From: Microtetraspora sp. NBRC 16547
Lineage (GTDB): Bacteria; Actinomycetota; Actinomycetes; Streptosporangiales; Streptosporangiaceae
DNA length: 64,000 nt
Direction of reading: 5' to 3'
Assembly (NCBI RefSeq): GCF_030268965.1
Contig: NZ_BSSE01000033.1
Coordinates: 1 to 64,000, forward strand
Part shown: positions 50,821-58,701 of the stretch, piece by piece
Numbering within the stretch: the stretch's first letter is position 1
Layout of the letters: each line of letters starts with the position of its first letter
Program-made: the position numbers and the translations under genes
Notes under the pieces: generated by a model
The model's database searches: none
Told to the model about the DNA's origin: nothing
Seen by the model: the letters and a program-made list of their open reading frames with translations, nothing else

Positions 50821-51353
50821 GCGGCGGAGCCGCTCGGCTCAGCATGCAGACGGCCCGCCCCGCGCTGCAGCAGCCATCCTCCGGCGACCAGCAGCGCGCC
50901 CAGCACGAGGAACCCCACGTCCCACCACGTCTGGTACGGCCCGCGGCGCACGTGGTGGATGGCCAGGATGTGGTGGTCGATGACGCCTTCGACGAGGTTG
51001 AACAGCCCCCAGCCGACCAGAGCCCACCCCCAAAGCGCGCGCGAGGCCCAGACATTCCTCCGGCGATGGGACATCCGCGAATACAGCATCGCCAGGCCCA
51101 CCAGCACCGCCGTCCAGGTGAACACGTGGAAGAACCCGTCCCACAGGGTGTTCATCCGCAGCCCGGGGACGGTGTCGGTGGGGTAGTAACGCACCCCGAT
51201 GTTGTCGCTGTCCGTGCCGCTCAGCATGTGGTGCCACTGCAGGACCTGATGGAGCATGATGCCGTCGACGAAACCGCCGAGCCCTACACCGAGGATCACC
51301 CCCGGCAGGGCGATGTCCCGCGTCGTGCCGGACTGAGCCGCTCTGGTCGCCAT
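50817..51353 (-). CDS. DUF2243 membrane protein
   Basis: The protein has 178 residues from the ATG at 51353 (AGGAGA upstream). Four helices: LPGVILGVGLGGFVDGIMLH, GFFHVFTWTAVLVGLAML, LWGWALVGWGLFNLVEGVID and FLVLGALLVAGGWLL. The conserved His stretches (HQVLQWHHML, HHILAIHHV) are typical of DUF2243. It is coupled to ctaG, which suggests metal or respiratory-chain work. Confidence 0.85.
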   Translation of the reverse strand: MATRAAQSGTTRDIALPGVILGVGLGGFVDGIMLHQVLQWHHMLSGTDSDNIGVRYYPTDTVPGLRMNTLWDGFFHVFTWTAVLVGLAMLYSRMSHRRRNVWASRALWGWALVGWGLFNLVEGVIDHHILAIHHVRRGPYQTWWDVGFLVLGALLVAGGWLLQRGAGRLHAEPSGSAA

Positions 51354-51759
51354 CTTCAGACTCTCCTGTAGTCACACCGGTGCCCGTCTCGCGGGGTCCG
51401 ACGGGTCCCGGCCTCCATGTCCTCGCGGGCATCGGGGGTGTCGACCTGCTCATCAGGTCGAGAAACCGCGGCGGTGGCCGGACGGCCACCGGATCGGGAA
51501 GGCACCCGGACAAGATCCGATGCTAGGCCGGGAAACCGCAGATCAGAGCGCAGGAAACGCCGTCTGCCTGCGTCGCCTGTCCGTTCCGGCGCCCGCACCG
51601 CCACCAGGGCGGCGGACGGGATCGACAGAGCGGTCGAGGGTGTGGCGGGGCCTGTGGGGCGTCACGATCGGCACTGAGCCGAAGCGGGGTCGGGCGGGGT
51701 CGGCAGGGAGCCGGATCAAGGACGGGGACAGGGGAAGATGCGAGGGCCAGAGCCCCGGA
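51354..51759. other. 406-bp gap, nothing clear
   Basis: GC-rich sequence between DUF2243 and the peptidase gene. The promoter of the ctaG operon must lie near 51360-51450. No convincing ORF or strong hairpin was found. Confidence 0.4.
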
Positions 51760-52857
51760 TCAGAGGAGGGAGCCCACCGTGGGGTCGTACTCCCAGTGCC
51801 ACGGCTCGAACGGGCTGTGATAGGCCCAGTCGGGGTGGATGAAGCCGAAGCGCTTCGAGTTGGCCTCAAGCCAGTTGAACTGTGCGGACCGGAAGATCTG
51901 CACGCCACCGCAGAGATCGACGGCCATGCCCAGGCCGTGGTTGCTCTTGCCCGGCGTGGCCGCGAGACCGGGACGCTGGTAGTAGACGGCCTGCTGGTCG
52001 GCGAGGCTGCGATAGCTGTCGGAGACGCATATGGGTGTGCCGAAACGCTGCTTGTACGCGACGTTGAGATCCGCGAAAGCGATCGCCGCGTCGGCGCGCA
52101 GTTCCTCGCCCTTCTGGGGAAGCGGGCAGAGATACTCCTTGGGCAGCAGACCGTTGGGGTACTGAGCCGCGAGATCGATCCGCGTGGGGTCGCAGGCGTC
52201 TGTACCCCGATTGTTCGCGTTGACCTTGACGCCGAGCTTGACCAGCGCGCGGGTGAGCGACTTGACGAGAGTGGACGAGCGCTTACGCAAAGCGTCGATC
52301 TCGGCGTCCAACTGGGCTTCCTGCAGGAGGTTCTCAGCGCGCAGTTCCTGCGCCTCCGTAGCCAGCCGTTCGCGTTCCTGGAAGAGCTTTCCCGCGTCGG
52401 ACACGACGATGTTCTGTCCGGCGACGAGGTGGTTCACGTCGCTGAGCGCGCGGAGGGTGGGCGTGCCGTCGCCGTTCGGAAAGAACGCCATGCTGTTGGC
52501 CGTCGGGTCCTGGTAGATGAACTCGACGATCTCGGACAAGGGCTTGCGCACCTTGGCCAACTGCTGGTTGGCGACCTGGAGCTGGGTCAGCTTGGTGGCG
52601 ACCTGCTTCTGCACGGCGTCGAACTGCTTCTGCCGAGCCTTCAGCGTTCTGTTGGCGTCCTCGATGCCCTTGAACGCTTTCTGTGCTTCACGCCGCAGTT
52701 CGGTGAGATTGGCCGGGTCCTTCAGCGGAACGACGGCTGCTGCGGCGGCGCTGCGAGGGGCGCTGCCCGCGTGAGCGGCACCGGCCGTGGCCCCACCGGC
52801 GAGCGAAGTCATCGCCGTGACAACCGCGATCAGACCCGCCGATCGAGGAGATGGCAC
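51760..52857 (-). CDS. Secreted VanY-type D,D-carboxypeptidase with coiled-coil domain
   Basis: The start is the GTG at 52857: GGAGGAG lies exactly 6 bases upstream and the longer frame is not needed. It gives a signal peptide (PSPRSAGLIAVVTAMTSLAG). Residues ~45-180 are coiled coil (AFKGIEDANRTLKARQKQFD, LFQERERLATEAQELRAENL). The C-terminal M15 peptidase has DSYRSLADQQAVYYQRPG, SNHGLGMAVDLCGG (zinc His/Asp), FIHPDWAYHSPFEPWHWEYD (second His). It likely trims wall stem peptides, with the coiled coil as regulator as in NlpC/RipA-like proteins. Confidence 0.85.
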   Translation of the reverse strand: MPSPRSAGLIAVVTAMTSLAGGATAGAAHAGSAPRSAAAAAVVPLKDPANLTELRREAQKAFKGIEDANRTLKARQKQFDAVQKQVATKLTQLQVANQQLAKVRKPLSEIVEFIYQDPTANSMAFFPNGDGTPTLRALSDVNHLVAGQNIVVSDAGKLFQERERLATEAQELRAENLLQEAQLDAEIDALRKRSSTLVKSLTRALVKLGVKVNANNRGTDACDPTRIDLAAQYPNGLLPKEYLCPLPQKGEELRADAAIAFADLNVAYKQRFGTPICVSDSYRSLADQQAVYYQRPGLAATPGKSNHGLGMAVDLCGGVQIFRSAQFNWLEANSKRFGFIHPDWAYHSPFEPWHWEYDPTVGSLL

Positions 52858-52946
52858 GATCGACTCCTCCATTGCGAATTCATGACCTGGGTCAGGGACG
52901 CACGTTACTACAGCCGGATGAATGCCGGGTCCGAGGCGTCTCGCGG

Positions 52947-53393
52947 TCAGGTCGTCCGGCGCATCCGCTCCTGGCAGAGCTCCCACAGCCAGGTGTTCTG
53001 CCATTCCCGCGCGCAGGAGAACTCCTGGGCCTTGGGCTCCGCCCGTCGCGTCGGCGGCTGATGCCGGGACCTCGGTGACACCTTCCTTACCGGCTTGACC
53101 GGCCGCTCCGGAGAGAGGGGGCGATGCGGTTTCCGGATCAGCGGAGGCGGCACGATTCCCTGATACAGCGGCACGAGCGCCTGATAGAGCAGATCCGGAC
53201 GCGCCGGGTGGTCATCGTTCGACTTCGGTGGTGGCGGCGGCTGCCGTGCGGCCACGGCGAGCGAGCCACGGAGTGAGTCGCCGTATCCAGTGAGCTCGCC
53301 AACGAGCAGGCCGACGGCGAGCAACGCCGGTGCGAGCATCGCCGCGACGAACATGCGCATACCCCGAGCTCGTCCACGTCGCCGTATGGTCAC
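52947..53393 (-). CDS. Proline-rich membrane-anchored protein (148 aa)
   Basis: An N-terminal helix (RMFVAAMLAPALLAVGLLVG) anchors a Pro/Arg-rich external part (PPPPPKSNDDHPARP, PHRPLSPERPVKPVRK). Two Cys lie near the end (EFSCAREWQNTWLWELCQER), possibly a disulfide. No family is known. It is upstream of the peptidase gene on the same strand. Confidence 0.6.
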   Translation of the reverse strand: MTIRRRGRARGMRMFVAAMLAPALLAVGLLVGELTGYGDSLRGSLAVAARQPPPPPKSNDDHPARPDLLYQALVPLYQGIVPPPLIRKPHRPLSPERPVKPVRKVSPRSRHQPPTRRAEPKAQEFSCAREWQNTWLWELCQERMRRTT

Positions 53394-53549
53394 GAAGCGT
53401 GACGGTAATCGGGTAAGCTGGCGATGGGTTGTTCGCTTGCCAGGGCTTTACCGCCCATCAGGGCAGCGATGACCATGAAGTCGGACGACTTATCCGCCCC
53501 AACGGCGCGCGTGGTGCCAACCTTTCGCTAGGCTTACAGGGCATGTCTC

Positions 53550-53622
53550 GCCTCCGTAGCTCAGGGGATAGAGCACCGCTCTCCTAAAGCGGGTGCCGCA
53601 GGTTCGAATCCTGCCGGGGGCA
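53550..53622 (+). tRNA. tRNA-Arg (anticodon CCT), CCA not encoded
   Basis: Cloverleaf: acceptor GCCTCCG with CGGGGGC (one G-T), D-arm GCTC-AGGGGATA-GAGC, anticodon arm CCGCT-CTCCTAA-AGCGG (CCT, Arg AGG), variable GTGCC, T-arm GCAGG-TTCGAAT-CCTGC, discriminator A. The bases after are CAC, so CCA is added later. Lower-GC accessory DNA begins just after. Confidence 0.95.
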
Positions 53623-53862
53623 CACAGTTGACCTTGTAACTTGCCGTCTTACCTGGAGATCCTCTCCGGGTACGGCTTCCGCCCATGCAGCCGTAGGCCA
53701 TCGAGGGCAGCCCCGGATCACCGTTCACGGAATATGCACGGGATGATCTTGAGGTCGTTCGACCAGGTCGCAGCACCGCTTTCCAAGCTCGCCTTACGGC
53801 GCGGAGAGGCCGGCAAGATCTGAGCCCTTTCACCCACATGGTCTCGCGAGCAGCCATCGCGG

Positions 53863-54474
53863 CTAGCGCTGCATCAAATAAGTGAACAAAGCTATGCCGG
53901 CCAGAAATCCGAATACGAACGCATAGAAGGTTGGCTTCCAATTGACGACTATCTGTACTGGTGGTGGCGTAACTACCCCCTCAACGCGATCGGCGTGAAT
54001 TCTGATACTATCGACCGTCTCGTTCAATTGGTCTATTAGACTATCTCGACCGTACGATTGAGTTAAGCTACCGAGGGTTCCGGAGATTCTCTCAAATCCT
54101 TCTAGTGCCCGCTCCACCCTCACGGCAAATTCGCGCGCCTCACTAATTTTAGTGCCAGCATCCAGAAGCCTCCTGGCGACATCCTCGTTTATATTCTTAC
54201 CGGCGAACAAGAGGGCATTTGCAACATCCTCATTGATATTCCGGGCAGCGTATTCGAGGGCATGGACGACATCGGGCGATACCACGCCATCCCGCAGAGC
54301 TTTCCGTAGGAGTCGTGCAAGCGCCGGCGCCTCCTGAGAGAGCTTCTCAAGTATCGCTTGCGTCGTCTTGTCGATGGCGTTGATAGTGCCGTAGTTGTCG
54401 CGGCCGACGAAGGCCCCAGCGCCGTGGTTATGTTGTTCGACGCGAGATGGTTCGCCCTCTGGATGTGCGACCAT
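53863..54474 (-). CDS. Paired-motif protein B: N-terminal GRDNYG motif, helical repeats, C-terminal membrane helix
   Basis: The protein has 203 residues, starting two bases after protein A's stop. Residues 13-31 are EQHNHGAGAFVGRDNYGTI, almost the same as the C-terminal end of protein A. Then come helical repeats with two NINEDVA units (AARNINEDVANALLFAGKNI, NEDVARRLLDAG), a coiled segment (EFAVRVERALEGFERISGTL) and a C-terminal membrane helix (FYAFVFGFLAGIALFTYLMQ). Base composition is AT-richer than neighbours. I infer a membrane effector recruited through the motif; this is not a described family as far as I know. Confidence 0.7.
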   Translation of the reverse strand: MVAHPEGEPSRVEQHNHGAGAFVGRDNYGTINAIDKTTQAILEKLSQEAPALARLLRKALRDGVVSPDVVHALEYAARNINEDVANALLFAGKNINEDVARRLLDAGTKISEAREFAVRVERALEGFERISGTLGSLTQSYGRDSLIDQLNETVDSIRIHADRVEGVVTPPPVQIVVNWKPTFYAFVFGFLAGIALFTYLMQR

Positions 54475-54476
54475 CG

Positions 54477-54878
54477 TCAGGATTCCCCGGGCGTTGTTAT
54501 GCCACCGTAGTTATCCCGGCCAATAAAGGTACCCGAACCGTGATTGTGCTGCTCGCCGACGTTCATCGTCTCCGTCGCCGTGGGCGCGGACTGTGCGATG
54601 GCCTCGAGGTCGGCCCGGATCTCGGGGTGCTCGGCCAGATACGCTGCGAGGTGTACACCCCATCGAGCTCTTACGTCGGCCTCTGAAGTGGCTCGTCGAG
54701 CAAGGGCGAGCGAGTCGTCTTCTGCGGCGCGGAGTGAAGTAGATTGCTCCTCTTCGGTTCCCCCTCGGAAGATGCGCTTAATTCGGGCACGCGCAGCGTC
54801 TACCTGGCCATTGAGCATGTAGGCAACCAGGTTTCCTGCCGCGCCGGTGATGATCGCCATCGTCGCCGGGTCTAGCAT
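54477..54878 (-). CDS. Paired-motif protein A: helical domain with C-terminal GRDNYG motif
   Basis: The protein has 133 residues from the ATG at 54878 (GGAG upstream). Residues 1-95 are helical: MLDPATMAIITGAAGNLVAY, DAARARIKRIFRGG, LAAYLAEHPEIRADLEAIAQ. This head is like a common uncharacterised actinobacterial N-terminal module (MDPxxA...AAxARxxRxxGRG...HPExxxxL). Residues 109-127 are EQHNHGSGTFIGRDNYGGI. The next gene, two bases on, begins with the same motif, so the two probably interact through it. Confidence 0.68.
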   Translation of the reverse strand: MLDPATMAIITGAAGNLVAYMLNGQVDAARARIKRIFRGGTEEEQSTSLRAAEDDSLALARRATSEADVRARWGVHLAAYLAEHPEIRADLEAIAQSAPTATETMNVGEQHNHGSGTFIGRDNYGGITTPGES

Positions 54879-55360
54879 CTCATGCACACTCCGATCAGCA
54901 CTTCGGCAAGTCGCCGACCCCAATAATCGACCAGGCTTCACTATAAATGTGGGGAACGACAAAAGTGAGTGATCATCTTTCCCGTCGAGGACACTGGCAG
55001 CGTTCGCGTGCCGGGCTGCTGGCGTGTATTTGCGCCCCGGCTCAGGCTGTTCCGTCGCTGTTCCATGGGAACCCGGGAAGCAGTGGAAAGTGATGCGAGC
55101 CATCCACAGGCATAGGACCAGGTCAGGAGCCTGATCGGGGAGTCGGCCCAGGTGGGCAGATCGGGCGTCGGAGAACACCCAGTTCTACGAGGGGGAGCGC
55201 AATGAGGGCCACGAGGGTATGAGATGGACGGATCACAGGTCAGACACCCTCTGACGGTGCCAACACAGGCCTCGGCTGGCCCTTTTGCTGAAGCGCTGGT
55301 ACTCCTATGCCGTCCGGAAAGTGCAGAAAGATGTCACCGGTATCCGATTGGATGAGGCTC
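54879..55360. other. 482-bp gap, nothing clear
   Basis: No ORF with family or ribosome site. It contains the promoters for the paired-motif operon (minus) and for the next plus-strand gene, though no -35/-10 pair stands out. Confidence 0.4.
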
Positions 55361-56029
55361 ATGACTGCTCACGATGTGGCTCGTCTGCTGCCCGAGATCC
55401 CGAAACTTCGTGATCTATGCCGGTCCATGGCGGTGCTGGAGGCCATCCTGAGCCCGGAATGGTCCAGCCGCTACCACTCCTTTGACGCGAGCTGGGGCCC
55501 TGGGGAGGAGATGGCCTCAATGCGCAACGGGTCGGGAGACGAATACTCCATCGTCTTCTCCGCTGCGGGTGCGTACATCCGGGGCTTCGACCACGAGGCG
55601 GTGATGAGTCCGTACGGCAACGACGGGCCGTGGCCGGGGGTGCTCGACTCCGTCCCAGAAGTCTTCCGCACCTGTGTGCAGGAGCCGGCGTTCTGCGACG
55701 AGCACGGCATGCCGGTCGTGACCGCCTGCCTGTGGCGTGCGGCCGGTGATGACTGTTGGCGGGTGGGTGAGATCGACTACCCGGACGGCGTGGGCGACCC
55801 CGATGGGGCGGTGCACCTGTTCGCACGGCTCGTCGATTCGTCTCCGGAGGCGTTCCGGCGGTTCGCGGAGGACTATTACGAGGTGCCCGTGGGTCTCGAT
55901 GCGGTACGGCACGTCTATGCCCTCCGTCCACTGACGCAGACAGTGGTCACCACGCTGAACGCTGACCTTTCCGTGGAGGACCTCACCGACGATCTTGCGG
56001 CAGCCCGGTATCCGTCCGTTGCCGGTTGA
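55361..56029 (+). CDS. Hypothetical protein, SMI1/immunity-like (222 aa)
   Basis: The ATG at 55361 has GAGG four bases upstream. It begins MTAHDVARLLPEIPKLRDLC, then SFDASWGPGEEMASMRNGSG, DEYSIVFSAAGAYIRGFDHE, PGVLDSVPEVFRTCVQEPAF and RFAEDYYEVPVGLDAVRHVY. No signal or membrane segment. Widespread actinomycete hypothetical protein of this type; the acidic alpha/beta pattern recalls SUKH-type immunity proteins, but key motifs are not clear. Confidence 0.6.
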   Translation: MTAHDVARLLPEIPKLRDLCRSMAVLEAILSPEWSSRYHSFDASWGPGEEMASMRNGSGDEYSIVFSAAGAYIRGFDHEAVMSPYGNDGPWPGVLDSVPEVFRTCVQEPAFCDEHGMPVVTACLWRAAGDDCWRVGEIDYPDGVGDPDGAVHLFARLVDSSPEAFRRFAEDYYEVPVGLDAVRHVYALRPLTQTVVTTLNADLSVEDLTDDLAAARYPSVAG

Positions 56030-56309
56030 AAGCTGGAAGGCCAGCGCGAGCAGTGCTGAGGCGCGTTGACAGAGTGCTGTACAGCAGCGCGTACAGGTTC
56101 CCTACGGATCAGAAGGCGTGCACTCGCAAAGGCCAAAAATCTTGCTAACGCTGTCCTTGCACGCTCGTGGACAAGACTGGAAGGCGATCAAGGAACCTGA
56201 CCTCTGAGCAGGCACGAGCGATGTCTCTAGACCTTGGTGGACGATCTCCGGCCGACCTAAATCGCAGGTTGCGAGGCCCTGGCGGACTGTGAGTGGAGCC
56301 AGGCAGGCG

Positions 56310-57299
56310 TTAAGTATCGATCTCGTACCGGTACCAGCGCCGCCGGTCACCGTCTTCGTGCAGCCATAGCATCCCGTCCCGGCCGATCTTGCCACGTGCC
56401 CAGCTCTTCGGATGCCTGCTTTCCGGCAGTACCAGGGGCTCGCGACCAGTCTCTACGACGATTCCGCCTTCCCTGCGGGCCCTGCGGATCTCCCAGTAGT
56501 ACTCGTCATCCATTCGGCGCTGATCGAGGAAGGCGAGTTCGGCAGCGCAGACGGCCAGGCCGCTACATCGGGTGACAGGGTTCGGCGTGACGGTACGGAT
56601 GCCATTCGCGTCGATCTCGACCAGCGGGAAGTCGGTGTAAGGGCAGGCGTGGACCAGGTCACGGCCGACGTTCAGCGCGTAGCAGTCACACCAGACGACA
56701 CCCGGAGTGTCGGACGCCAGCCACAGCGGCGCTCCACCTTTGTCCCATCGAGCGAGGCCCAGCATGAATCGGTTGGAACAGGTGCCGTCCGGGTTGGCGG
56801 CCCAGTACTCCGACTCGTCGAAGTAGCTGGTCCAGATGTTCCCGTGAAGGTCCGTCATGAGTTGCTCGATGCCGTCGCCCGCATAGAAGGCTGCCTGGGT
56901 CCGCCCGTCGCCGTCGATCACTTGGACATTGGCGGTGAGGAGGAGCTCATCCCTGGGCACCGGCTCCAGGTAGCGCTCGCGGGGCACGCCGGGAGGAGCA
57001 CAACGGGTGGAGGCGAGCACGACGCCGTCGCCGAGGGTATCGATCCGGGTGAACCACAGGTCGAGGTCGGACAGCGGGATCTCGCGGATGTCCGCCCCGT
57101 CGCAGATGACGACGGTTGCATCGTAGCGCGGAGGCGGCCGGAGCTCGGAGAAGTGCGGGATTGGGACGAAACCCTGGGCGGGATCGGCAACCAGGGCGAC
57201 GAGCCGACCTAGATGGTCGACTGTCGAAGCTACAACCTCGAGACGGGCGTAGCGGTCGGGGAGCGTCGCGTGGAGCGCGAGCCGGCGGTTAGCAGGCAT
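56310..57299 (-). CDS. Hypothetical beta-rich protein (329 aa)
   Basis: The protein begins MPANRRLALHATLPDRYARL and has repeated beta segments (ATVVICDGADIREIPLSDLD, NGIRTVTPNPVTRCSGLAVC, KIGRDGMLWLHEDGDRRRWY), probably a beta-propeller. No signal peptide. Similar orphan proteins are common near tRNA-associated islands; function unknown. Confidence 0.6.
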   Translation of the reverse strand: MPANRRLALHATLPDRYARLEVVASTVDHLGRLVALVADPAQGFVPIPHFSELRPPPRYDATVVICDGADIREIPLSDLDLWFTRIDTLGDGVVLASTRCAPPGVPRERYLEPVPRDELLLTANVQVIDGDGRTQAAFYAGDGIEQLMTDLHGNIWTSYFDESEYWAANPDGTCSNRFMLGLARWDKGGAPLWLASDTPGVVWCDCYALNVGRDLVHACPYTDFPLVEIDANGIRTVTPNPVTRCSGLAVCAAELAFLDQRRMDDEYYWEIRRARREGGIVVETGREPLVLPESRHPKSWARGKIGRDGMLWLHEDGDRRRWYRYEIDT

Positions 57300-57314
57300 G
57301 CGCCTTTCTGGTCG

Positions 57315-57560
57315 TCATGGACTCATGATCGCACACCTGTATCGATGGTGTCGGTAGTCTGCCGCCGACATAGCCGGCGGGCGAGCCGCCCGTCTGCGAA
57401 CGATCTGGATCGACTGTGGCACCTGGCCTGGTGTCGACCACCAGGCCGACCACGGATCACGGACGTACTTCAGGCCATCGGGATCCTGCACGAGAGCGGT
57501 GAGAACGTTGGCTCGCGATGACAGCAGCAGTGCCAGCACGTCGGCCACCACGGGCATCCG
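57315..57560 (-). CDS. Possible small protein or gene remnant (~80 aa)
   Basis: The minus frame reads MPVVADVLALLLSSRANVLT, then ALVQDPDGLKYVRDPWSAWW and IQIVRRRAARPP, to the stop at 57315. The codon pattern is protein-like and no other frame is good here. There is no clear ribosome site; it may be the tail of a broken gene. Confidence 0.35.
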   Translation of the reverse strand, partial: RMPVVADVLALLLSSRANVLTALVQDPDGLKYVRDPWSAWWSTPGQVPQSIQIVRRRAARPPAMSAADYRHHRYRCAIMSP

Positions 57561-57591
57561 GCGGCAGCCGTACACCACGCTCTGACCACCC

Positions 57592-58221
57592 TCAGGCGTC
57601 AAGGGGAGCACTGATCCGCAAACGTTGGTCCACCGCGACGACGAGCTGATCGGCCAGGCCCGGAACGATGTCCTGCGCCCACTGACGCAGTGCGGCGAGG
57701 AAGCCGGCGAGGTCCTGGTGAACGCCCTGGAGAAGGTCGGGCAGGGCGTCGCATGGGATATCGATGTGCTGCTCGGATGAGCCGGGGAGTTCTCCCGGAC
57801 AAAGCTGGTCCTCGTCCTGCCAGAGACGCAGCACCGGCCCACGCTGCTCCAGCAGTACATCAGGGCTGTGGCCGAGGTAGATCATCTGTCCGCGCTGGAC
57901 ATCCAGCCAGTCGCGCCATTCGTCGAGCCCCACGCAGCATCCGGGGTCGATGACGACATCGCCAGCCGTGACGCGGAGACCGCCCGGCGCAAAAGCCTCA
58001 TCGTCGGAGGTCAGATACGCCTCGATTGCTTCGACCGCGTCCGCCACGATGATCGACGAATCGTTATCGGTGACGTTTCTCCCGATCAACGCCCACACGA
58101 TGGCTCCGACCCTCTCAGGCGTCGGCAGGCGGGGAACCGTGAGAAGGAACCCACCTTGCTCGACAGCCCAGAACGGACAGCCCCCATGCCACCGCTCAAG
58201 GACCGGCGTCATCGTGATCAC
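57592..58221 (-). CDS. Hypothetical protein (209 aa), accessory-region orphan
   Basis: It begins MITMTPVLERWHGGCPFWAV, with WAVEQGGFLLTVPRLPTPER, GGLRVTAGDVVIDPGCCVGL, DEWRDWLDVQRGQMIYLGHS and PGLADQLVVAVDQRLRISAP. A cytosolic alpha/beta protein with a CC pair. Proteins with the 'PGCCVGLDEWRDWLD' pattern recur in actinomycetes near toxin genes and may be immunity proteins. Confidence 0.6.
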   Translation of the reverse strand: MITMTPVLERWHGGCPFWAVEQGGFLLTVPRLPTPERVGAIVWALIGRNVTDNDSSIIVADAVEAIEAYLTSDDEAFAPGGLRVTAGDVVIDPGCCVGLDEWRDWLDVQRGQMIYLGHSPDVLLEQRGPVLRLWQDEDQLCPGELPGSSEQHIDIPCDALPDLLQGVHQDLAGFLAALRQWAQDIVPGLADQLVVAVDQRLRISAPLDA

Positions 58222-58303
58222 TGCTGGAGTGTAACGAGCCCGTCGCTCCCAGAAATAGTGAAGGCCGGGACAGCCCGGGGCCTGGCCGAGCAGGATCGGC
58301 AGC

Positions 58304-58440
58304 TCACTCCTCCAGCGCTTGAGAGATCTTGCTGTTAGCGCGTCCTCGCTGCCCTTCGATGCACTTGGCGTAGGCCCTCAGGAGCACATCGACGCTGTGC
58401 CCCGCTCGCTCGGCAACCTCGGTTGCCGGGACTCAGACAG
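58304..58440 (-). pseudogene. Tyrosine integrase, C-terminal remnant
   Basis: The minus frame ending at TGA 58304-58306 reads VPATEVAERAGHSVDVLLRA, YAKCIEGQRGRANSKISQAL, EE. It has the GHS box and the Tyr nucleophile (LLRAYAKCI) of actinomycete phage-type integrases. Nothing of the N-terminal parts is present. It marks the far end of the accessory block that begins at tRNA-Arg, though no second tRNA-Arg 3' copy was seen. Confidence 0.75.
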
Positions 58441-58701
58441 AGAGACACAAGAAGCGATCTTTCCTGAGCCGCCGTCTCAGGTCGATCCACAGGTCAAGCG
58501 CCCTGCGATGACTTTTGAAGCGGTACACGCTGGTGCGCTGCGTTCAGCCGCAGCGTTTCGTGTTGCGAAGGGCGACTTCATCGCGAGCCGCCACTGTGCG
58601 TGTCGCTATGTAAACCCCGGGTTTCATCTTGACTGCCGCACGCCGCCCCTACATGCTAGATCGTATTTCCTATAGGCATCCCGTGCAGACTGGGAGTCCC
58701 C

